DNA of 36,382 bases from Lachnospiraceae bacterium (GTDB taxonomy: Bacteria > Bacillota > Clostridia > Lachnospirales > Lachnospiraceae): the NCBI GenBank assembly GCA_024695605.1, contig JAILHW010000057.1:1-36382 (forward strand), given 5' to 3'. Numbering within the stretch: position 1 is the stretch's first letter; every line of letters begins with the position of its first letter. Position numbers and translations under genes: made by a program. Below, piece after piece: positions 8,096 to 14,300 of the stretch. The notes beneath the pieces were generated by a model. That model saw only the letters and a list, made by a program, of their open reading frames with translations. It made no database searches and was not told the origin of the DNA.

Positions 8096-9142
8096 ATGAG
8101 AGAACGGCTTGAGGAGTACTTCAGAAGCAGAGGCTATAAAAAGCTATATACGGATCAGGAGGGCTTTCTGGTCTATTTTCTGGAGGAATCCGGATTTGTA
8201 AATGTATGTGCCATGATCGAGGATCCGGAGGATGATTTTTCGGATTACAAAAAGGAATGCGAAAAGATCCGCTGGCGGTTTTCGGACAGCGGATGGCAGC
8301 AAGTACATCTTTTGACGCTTATTTTGACACGAGATGTTGCAAAGGCTGCAGAAACGGCCGCCGATGACCGCTTTTGCTGGGTGATCGATCAGACAAGCAG
8401 GCAGCTTTTCATTTTGCCCGAGGCGGTGGAAAACTTTTATGGCCTCAGACAGGAGCTGGAAGCAGTGCTGGCACCTGCTGCCTATACCTCCAGATATATG
8501 GAGGCGCCGCTGGAGTATGAGGCGGGAGGAAAGCTTTGTATCCGTCATATCGGACAGCGGCCCATCGTCAATCACGGACTGTTGATCCTGAATCTGATGG
8601 GATATATCCTCTGTATCCTGTTTCCCGTGGCAATCTACAACTGGGGAGATCTTCGATGGACCAGGGTGTTCGGAGAGGGCGAGTGGTACCGGCTCTTTTC
8701 CCACTTGTTTTTGCATGCCGATCCGGCGCATCTGACAGGAAATCTTCTGATGCTGCTGTTGATCGGGGACATTACGGAGCGGGCTGTCGGACATTTGAAG
8801 TATCTGATCCTGTATGTTTGCGGCGGACTGTTTGCGGCAGGAGTATCGATGTATGTGTCCTATTGGAAGGGAAGTGATATCGGCTCCATCGGTGCAAGCG
8901 GTGCGATCTTTTCCGTGGTGGGGCTGCTTTTGTGGGTGATCCTTCGAAACAGCGGAAAGCTGGAAATGCTGACAACAAAGAAACTGCTGTTTTTGATCGC
9001 CTACACCCTGTACTTTGGCTTTACCTCCACCGGAGTCGACAATGCGGCCCATGTGGGAGGTCTGATCGGCGGCATTCTGGGAGGGATCCTGTTTTACAGG
9101 AAGCGAAAATACGCAAAAGAGCAAAAAGGAGAGACGGCGTGA
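8096..9142 (+). CDS. Rhomboid-family intramembrane serine protease with cytosolic N-domain
   Basis: This 348-residue protein has an N-terminal soluble domain (about 1-150) and a six-helix rhomboid core. The core shows HLFLHADPAHLTGN (with N216 for the oxyanion hole), the nucleophile motif GASGAIFS (S268) and the catalytic His in NAAHVGG (H319). All expected catalytic residues are present, so it should cleave substrates within the membrane. The N-terminal domain recalls the cytosolic domain of YqgP/GluP-type rhomboids but has no TPR tail. It starts after a 46-nt gap from the Tad operon and shares a GTGA junction with the next gene. The substrate cannot be told from the sequence. Confidence 0.9.
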   Translation: MRERLEEYFRSRGYKKLYTDQEGFLVYFLEESGFVNVCAMIEDPEDDFSDYKKECEKIRWRFSDSGWQQVHLLTLILTRDVAKAAETAADDRFCWVIDQTSRQLFILPEAVENFYGLRQELEAVLAPAAYTSRYMEAPLEYEAGGKLCIRHIGQRPIVNHGLLILNLMGYILCILFPVAIYNWGDLRWTRVFGEGEWYRLFSHLFLHADPAHLTGNLLMLLLIGDITERAVGHLKYLILYVCGGLFAAGVSMYVSYWKGSDIGSIGASGAIFSVVGLLLWVILRNSGKLEMLTTKKLLFLIAYTLYFGFTSTGVDNAAHVGGLIGGILGGILFYRKRKYAKEQKGETA

Positions 9143-10152
9143 AGATTAACATCTATTACGGAGGCCGGGGACTGGTGGATGATCCCACCAACCTGGTACT
9201 GAATAAAATGCAGACGGTTCTGGAGGAATTGAACGTTATCGTGGAGCGCTTTAATCTGTATGAGCTGCGCGGTGCACTGACGACGCTTCCGCAAACGCTG
9301 AAATCCGCGGACGGCATCATTCTGGCGACCACGCTGGAGTGGTTTGGCATCGGCGGGTATCTGCAAACCTTTCTGGATGCCATCTGGCTGTACGGAGATA
9401 AGGAAAAGATCAGCAGGATCTATATGTGCCCGGTGGTTATGAGCACCACTTACGGAGAGCGGGAGGCAAAGCTTTCCCTGTCCAACGCCTGGGAGATCCT
9501 GGGCGGTCTTCCCTGCAGCGGTATGTGCGGCTATATCAAGGACACCTCCATTTTGGAGCACGATCCGGAATATCTGAAGCTGATCGAAAAGAAGGCCGAG
9601 AATATGTACCGGACCATCAACCAGAAGGTCAAGCCGCTTCCGGCCAGCAACCAGGCAGTCAAGCAGACCGTTGCACTCAATCAGGGCATGAACTTAACGC
9701 CCCAGGAATCGGAGCAGCTCTCCCGCTATGCGGCAGACGAGGGCTATGTGCAAAGGCAGAAGGAGGATATCAAGGAGCTGGCGGCCATCTTCGGCGGGAA
9801 GCTCGGAGAGCAGAAAAAGAAAACAGAAGGCCTGGAGCACGCGGATTATACGGCCCGCCTGCAGCGTGGCTTTACACCAAAGCCGGGAGGCAAGGGCGTT
9901 TTCACCTTCCGGATCAGCGGCTCGCGAACCCCTGTTTTGATGCTGCATATCGAACCCTCCGGTCTTACGGTCTTTGACCGGGAGGGCGGAAGAACGGATG
10001 TGGAGCTTTGGATGGAACAGCCTGTGCTGGAGAATATCCTGGAAGGAAAAACCACCTTTCAGAAGGCATTTATGACAGGACAGATCAAAATGAAAGGCGA
10101 TTTTGCCACCTTCCGCGTATTGGATGAGGTATTTTTGTTTGAGGCAGACTGA
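9139..10152 (+). CDS. Flavodoxin-like domain fused to SCP2-type domain
   Basis: This 338-residue protein starts at GTG 9139, overlapping the rhomboid stop in GTGA and preceded by AAAAGGAGAG. The N-terminal half (about 1-160) reads like an NAD(P)H-dependent FMN reductase/flavodoxin fold (INIYYGGRG, then SADGIILATTLEWFGIGGYL). A helical, charged linker follows. The C-terminal part (about 235-338) resembles an SCP2 sterol-carrier-like domain (LENILEGKTTFQKAFMTGQI, then MKGDFATFRVLDEVF). It may bind a hydrophobic ligand and a flavin, but no substrate can be named. A longer in-frame reading from 8932 would run through the rhomboid gene and is not credible. Confidence 0.75.
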   Translation: MKINIYYGGRGLVDDPTNLVLNKMQTVLEELNVIVERFNLYELRGALTTLPQTLKSADGIILATTLEWFGIGGYLQTFLDAIWLYGDKEKISRIYMCPVVMSTTYGEREAKLSLSNAWEILGGLPCSGMCGYIKDTSILEHDPEYLKLIEKKAENMYRTINQKVKPLPASNQAVKQTVALNQGMNLTPQESEQLSRYAADEGYVQRQKEDIKELAAIFGGKLGEQKKKTEGLEHADYTARLQRGFTPKPGGKGVFTFRISGSRTPVLMLHIEPSGLTVFDREGGRTDVELWMEQPVLENILEGKTTFQKAFMTGQIKMKGDFATFRVLDEVFLFEAD

Positions 10153-10186
10153 CAGACAGGCTGCTCAAAAATAAGGAGGAAACAAC

Positions 10187-10597
10187 ATGAGAGATGACAA
10201 CTGTATTTTCTGTAAGATCGCAAACGGAGAGATCCCTTCCAAGACGATCTATGAGGACGAAGAGTTTCGCGCGATCCTGGATCTGGGACCGGCAGCGAAG
10301 GGACATGCGCTGATCCTGCCCAAGGATCATTATGCGAATCTGTTCGAGCTGCCTGATGAAACGGCTGCCTCAGTGATGAAGCTGGCAAAGACGCTGGGCG
10401 CACGGATGAAGGAAAAGCTTAAGGCCGATGGCTTTAATCTGGTACAGAACAACGGGGAATGTGCGGGACAGACGGTCTTTCATTTCCATCTGCATCTGAT
10501 CCCCAGATATACGGATGACGGCCAGAAGATCGGCTGGAAGCCGGGGGCACCCAGTCAGGACGAGCTGGAGGAGATCCGCAGGCAGATTGCAGACTGA
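10187..10597 (+). CDS. HIT-family nucleotide-binding protein (HINT-like)
   Basis: This 136-residue cytoplasmic protein begins CIFCKIANGEIPSKTIYED, the usual HINT-branch opening with two Cys, and carries the histidine triad FHFHLHLIPRY near residue 100. Members hydrolyse or bind purine nucleotide derivatives such as nucleoside phosphoramidates. The length is normal. AAGGAGG precedes the ATG. It probably belongs to the same transcript as the genes around it, but no functional link is obvious. Confidence 0.93.
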   Translation: MRDDNCIFCKIANGEIPSKTIYEDEEFRAILDLGPAAKGHALILPKDHYANLFELPDETAASVMKLAKTLGARMKEKLKADGFNLVQNNGECAGQTVFHFHLHLIPRYTDDGQKIGWKPGAPSQDELEEIRRQIAD

Positions 10598-10642
10598 GCG
10601 CTTTTAAAACATGCAACAGTACCGGGGGAAATCAGGTAAGGT

Positions 10643-10855
10643 ATGGGACAATTCGAGGAATCACTGCAGAATTTTACAAGGGATTTTGCCTATGGCGGAG
10701 CCATCCGGCATTTGGCAGATCATGGGTACAGCGCAGATCGGATCCTGAAGGAATACAAGTATCCCTTATCCCGGGACAGCATTCAGAAGATCATTGACGA
10801 TCATCTGGCGGAAAAGGAAAAAAGAAGACAGGATCCGGGGAAACAGGATTCATAA
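10643..10855 (+). CDS. Small protein of unknown function, 70 aa
   Basis: This is a 70-residue, probably cytoplasmic protein with a helical look. It has a hydrophobic-patterned N-terminus (GQFEESLQNFTRDFAYGGAI), a middle region (LADHGYSADRILKEYKYPLS) and a lysine/arginine-rich tail. Its ATG follows AGGTAAGG. It fits tightly between the HIT gene and the DtxR-like gene and its stop abuts the repeated 24-nt start motif. I do not recognise a named family. Confidence 0.7.
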   Translation: MGQFEESLQNFTRDFAYGGAIRHLADHGYSADRILKEYKYPLSRDSIQKIIDDHLAEKEKRRQDPGKQDS

Positions 10856-10878
10856 ATACTCTAAAGGGCATGAAGGAG
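10855..10878 (+). repeat. Copy 2 of a 24-nt gene-start motif
   Basis: This matches 2031-2054 at 22 of 24 positions. It starts on the stop codon of the 70-residue gene and ends with AAGGAG, 5 nt before ATG 10884. It supplies the SD of the DtxR-like gene. Confidence 0.4.
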
Positions 10879-10883
10879 GCAGT

Positions 10884-11270
10884 ATGCTGTTATCGGGAAG
10901 GATCTATTTAAGTACGATCTATCGTTTGAAAAAGCAGGGCGGCAGAGTCCGCTCCGTGGAGCTTGCCAGAGAGCTGGGCTATACCAAGCCGAGCATCAGC
11001 CGCGCCATCGCAGGCTTTGAAAAGGACGGCTATCTGACAGTGGAAAAGGGAGGGATCCTGGAGCTGTCGGAAAAGGGGCTCAAGGAAGCAAAGGAGCTGG
11101 TAAAGCGCCAGGAGATGATCGTAGAGTTTTTACAGATGACCTGCGGGATCAGCTATGAGCAGGCGCTGAAGGATGCCATGGCAGCTGAGCCCTCATTTTC
11201 AAAAAAGACTCTGCAGGGGATGAAGGCCTTTATCCGGGAGGTCAATGAGCTGCAAAAGCAGGAGGGGTAA
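10884..11270 (+). CDS. DtxR/MntR-like regulator lacking the usual metal ligands
   Basis: This 128-residue protein has an N-terminal winged helix (VRSVELARELGYTKPSISRA as recognition region, wing with GGILELSEKG) and a helical dimer domain like MntR. It is started at ATG 10884 behind GAAGGAGG. Aligned by eye to B. subtilis MntR, the ligands D8, E11, H77, E99 and H103 fall on I, S, Q, M and P; only E102 is kept. It probably binds DNA but senses something other than Mn or Fe, or is constitutive. No target site is evident. MarR-type assignment is less likely given the dimer helices. Confidence 0.75.
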   Translation: MLLSGRIYLSTIYRLKKQGGRVRSVELARELGYTKPSISRAIAGFEKDGYLTVEKGGILELSEKGLKEAKELVKRQEMIVEFLQMTCGISYEQALKDAMAAEPSFSKKTLQGMKAFIREVNELQKQEG

Positions 11271-11291
11271 TCATCCAAAGGAGACAGTAGC

Positions 11292-11903
11292 ATGCAATCG
11301 AAAACCCAGATTGAAAGCAGACTGAAGGATGCCTTTAAAGCACTGGCCCTGGAGGAGCCGGTAGAGAAGATCACCATCCAGCAGATCGCGGAGCGGGCAG
11401 GTGTGATCCGGACCACCTTTTATAATCATTTTCAGGACAAGTACGATCTGATGGAATACATCATCCGCGAGGACATCGTCGAGCCGATCGGCTCTCTGAT
11501 CGATAACGATATGATCGACGAAGCGGTGGTCCTGATCTTTTCCAATCTGATGCGGGAAAAGGAGCTGTATCAGCGGCTGGCGAAAACGAGCGGACAGAAT
11601 TCCTTTGAGGAGATCGTCCAGAAATGCGTCAACGACCTGCTGTATCAGGTGATCGCAAAAAAGATCCAGGCCAGGATCGATACCAAGTCCCTGAAGCATA
11701 TCTGGCTGTCACCGGAAATGGTATCCATGTATTATTCCAAGACCATGTCCTTTATCGTGATGTACTGGATCGAGCTTGGGATGCCCTACAGTCCCAGGGA
11801 GCTGGGTGTGATCTATGAATATATCATCAGTCATTCCCTGCAGGATGTGGTGGACGAGCTGCAGGATGATGCCCAGGGCGGCATGCAGGGCGGCGCATCC
11901 TAG
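11292..11903 (+). CDS. TetR/AcrR-family transcriptional regulator
   Basis: This 203-residue regulator has an N-terminal TetR helix-turn-helix (ITIQQIAERAGVIRTTFYNHFQDKYDLM, about residues 25-53) and a helical C-terminal ligand domain (about 70-190). RBS AAAGGAGA is at 11276-11283. The MMPL transporter and repeat-protein genes lie directly downstream, so it probably controls them and perhaps itself, as in many TetR-efflux pairs. No clean inverted-repeat operator of normal size is visible; the only large palindrome in the gap is the hairpin at 12001-12062. Confidence 0.9.
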   Translation: MQSKTQIESRLKDAFKALALEEPVEKITIQQIAERAGVIRTTFYNHFQDKYDLMEYIIREDIVEPIGSLIDNDMIDEAVVLIFSNLMREKELYQRLAKTSGQNSFEEIVQKCVNDLLYQVIAKKIQARIDTKSLKHIWLSPEMVSMYYSKTMSFIVMYWIELGMPYSPRELGVIYEYIISHSLQDVVDELQDDAQGGMQGGAS

Positions 11904-12000
11904 CAGTCTTTCACGGAACAGCCGGATCAGACACCGGGCAAACGATCGGAAAAACCCAAAAACCATACATAGTATCCAACAATATACCAAACCAAAAACC

Positions 12001-12062
12001 AAGATGTGTCTTTGGAAAAGCGACAAACAACGAAAAGTGTCGCTCTACCAAAGACACATTTT
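12001..12062 (+). terminator. Long two-part hairpin after tetR, likely terminator
   Basis: The outer stem pairs 12001-12015 with 12048-12062 (15 pairs including one G-U; core TGTGTCTTTGG/CCAAAGACACA). A 3x3 internal loop follows, then an inner 7-bp stem AGCGACA (12019-12025)/TGTCGCT (12038-12044) closing a 12-nt loop. A T-rich tract runs through 12059-12064. This fits an intrinsic terminator for tetR, though the stem is unusually long. A protein-binding palindrome or a small RNA is also possible. The rest of the 252-nt gap shows no clear promoter with correct spacing. Confidence 0.65.
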
Positions 12063-12155
12063 TTGTTTTGCATCTTTTATTTTGGGAAAACCGGTCCTAT
12101 ACTCTCAGTCGAAAGAAGACAAAAACACGCTTGAAGCAAGGAAAGAGATGAGAGT

Positions 12156-14273
12156 ATGAAAGCGATCAGTAAAGCAATTGTAAAAGGAAGGGCTTTGATC
12201 TTTTTGATCAGTCTGGTGCTGCTGGTGCCGTCGGTCATCGGGTTTGTATCTACCAGGATCAACTATGATGTACTGGCCTACCTGCCCGGCGACATCGATA
12301 CCATGAAGGGCCAGCAGATCCTGAAGGAGGAGTTCGGTACCGGGGCCTTTTCCATGGTGGTTGTGGAAAACATGCCTATGAAGGAAACCGCAAAGCTGAA
12401 GGAAAAGGTGGAGGGCGTAGAGCACGTTAAAAAGGTCCTCTGGTATGACAGCTTCGCGGATCTGTCCATCCCCGCAGAGCTTTTGCCGGACAGACTGTCC
12501 AAAGCCTTTATCAATGATGAGGCAACGATGATGGTGGTCCTGTTTGATACCGGGACCAGCGAGGATGAGACGATGGATGCCATCCGGCAGATCCGAAGGA
12601 TCACAGCCGGGGAGTGTTTCATCAGCGGAATGTCAGCCATCGTGACGGATACCAAGGATCTGTCGGATCAGGAAACACCGATCTATGTGCTGATCGCAGT
12701 TGTCTTGTCGGCCATAGTGCTGTCCCTGACGATGGACAGCTACATGATACCGCTGTTTTTCCTGATCTCCATCGGGATGGCGATCCTGTACAATCTGGGA
12801 TCGAATATCTTTCTCGGAGAGATCTCCTACATTACCAAGGCGCTGGCGGCGGTTTTGCAGCTGGGTGTGACCATGGACTATTCCATCTTCCTCTGGCACA
12901 GCTATGAGGAGGAAAAGGAAAAAGGAGACGGCGATAAAGAAGCAGCCATGGCAGCGGCGATCCAAAGCACCTTTTCCTCGGTACTGGGATCCTCGGTCAC
13001 GACCGTAGCCGGATTCATCGCCCTGTGCTTTATGAGCTTTACGCTTGGACTGGACCTGGGGATCGTTATGGCAAAGGGCGTACTGATCGGCGTGATCTGC
13101 TGCGTGACTGTGCTGCCCTCCCTGATCCTGATCTTTGATAAGGTCATCGAAAAGACGAGACATAAGCCTCTGATCCCGAAGCTGTCGATCTCGGAATTTG
13201 TGGCAAAGCATTACCGGATCATCGCCCTGGTCTTTGCACTTGCCTGGATCCCTGCGGTGATCGGCTATCAGGGAACGCAGGTGTACTACAAGCTGGATGC
13301 TTCCCTTCCGGAGGAGCTGTCCAGCATTCAGGCCAACAAGGCGCTTGGAGAGCACTTTTCCATGAACACCATGCATCTGGTGCTGTTTGATGAAGGACTT
13401 TCCAGAAAGCAGAAAATGGAAATGGCAGATGACATCGGCAAGGTGGACGGCGTAAAGGCCGTGCTGGGGATCGATTCTCTGCTGGGCGCATCCGTTCCGG
13501 AGGAGATGATCCCGAAGAAGCTGACAGACGAGCTTCGGCAGGGAGGCAGGGAGCTTTTGATGATCACCTCCGAATATGAGGTGGCCTCGGATGCGGTCAA
13601 TGCCCAGTGCGATGCCATCGAAGAGGTGGTAAAACGATATGATCCAAACGGCCTTTTGATCGGAGAAGCTCCCTGTACCAGAGATCTGATCAAGATCACG
13701 GATCAGGATTTTGCAACGGTATCCGCAGTCTCCATCGGTGTGATCTTCGTGATCATACTGTTTGTGTTCGGATCCGTATCTCTGCCGTTCATTCTGGTGG
13801 TTACCATTGAATTTGCCATCTTTGTCAACATGGGGATCCCCTATTATACCGGGGCGGTGCTGCCGTTCGTGGCATCCATTGTCATCGGCACCATTCAGCT
13901 GGGATCCACAGTGGACTACGCCATTTTGATGACGAACCGCTATAAAGCGGAACGAATGCAGGGAAGGGATAAAAAGAGCGCGGTGATCACGGCACATCAG
14001 GCGTCGATCCAGTCCATCTTTGTCAGTGCCATGAGCTTCTTTGCGGCGACCTTCGGTGTGGGGCTTTACTCCCGGATCGATATGATCTCCCAGCTTTGCT
14101 CCCTGATGGCAAGAGGTGCACTGATCAGTATGACGGTGGTGATCCTGGTGCTTCCGAGCATGCTGATCATCTTTGACAGACTGATCCTTGTGACAACAAA
14201 GGGAATGAGGACAGCCCGTGCCCAAAAGCCAAAGGAGCATCCGATAGATCAGAAGCTTCGGATCGCGCATTAA
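12156..14273 (+). CDS. MMPL/RND-family transporter
   Basis: This 705-residue membrane protein has the two-fold RND layout: TM1 (about 11-31), a first outside loop (about 35-175), TM2-6, TM7 (about 350-370), a second outside loop (about 375-510) and TM8-12. The conserved proton-relay Asp-Tyr pairs sit in both halves, D241-Y242 (GVTMDYSIF) and D587-Y588 (GSTVDYAIL). It resembles the YdfJ/YdgH MMPL group of Firmicutes. Substrates of such proteins are usually lipids or amphiphiles, which cannot be read here. The 910-residue exported repeat protein follows 28 nt later, and the TetR gene precedes, so the three probably form one unit. Confidence 0.92.
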   Translation: MKAISKAIVKGRALIFLISLVLLVPSVIGFVSTRINYDVLAYLPGDIDTMKGQQILKEEFGTGAFSMVVVENMPMKETAKLKEKVEGVEHVKKVLWYDSFADLSIPAELLPDRLSKAFINDEATMMVVLFDTGTSEDETMDAIRQIRRITAGECFISGMSAIVTDTKDLSDQETPIYVLIAVVLSAIVLSLTMDSYMIPLFFLISIGMAILYNLGSNIFLGEISYITKALAAVLQLGVTMDYSIFLWHSYEEEKEKGDGDKEAAMAAAIQSTFSSVLGSSVTTVAGFIALCFMSFTLGLDLGIVMAKGVLIGVICCVTVLPSLILIFDKVIEKTRHKPLIPKLSISEFVAKHYRIIALVFALAWIPAVIGYQGTQVYYKLDASLPEELSSIQANKALGEHFSMNTMHLVLFDEGLSRKQKMEMADDIGKVDGVKAVLGIDSLLGASVPEEMIPKKLTDELRQGGRELLMITSEYEVASDAVNAQCDAIEEVVKRYDPNGLLIGEAPCTRDLIKITDQDFATVSAVSIGVIFVIILFVFGSVSLPFILVVTIEFAIFVNMGIPYYTGAVLPFVASIVIGTIQLGSTVDYAILMTNRYKAERMQGRDKKSAVITAHQASIQSIFVSAMSFFAATFGVGLYSRIDMISQLCSLMARGALISMTVVILVLPSMLIIFDRLILVTTKGMRTARAQKPKEHPIDQKLRIAH

Positions 14274-14300
14274 GAAAGACAGTCAAAGAGGAGGAGCAAA

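Noticed and set aside
12068-12103. Possible promoter TTGCAT ... TATACT before the MMPL gene
   Set aside because: The spacer is 24 nt, too long for a normal sigma-A promoter.
12633-14270. Long open frame on the - strand opposite the MMPL gene
   Set aside because: It lies fully opposite a clear RND transporter, has low-complexity His/Asp/Gln-rich composition and no recognisable domain, so it is a coding shadow.
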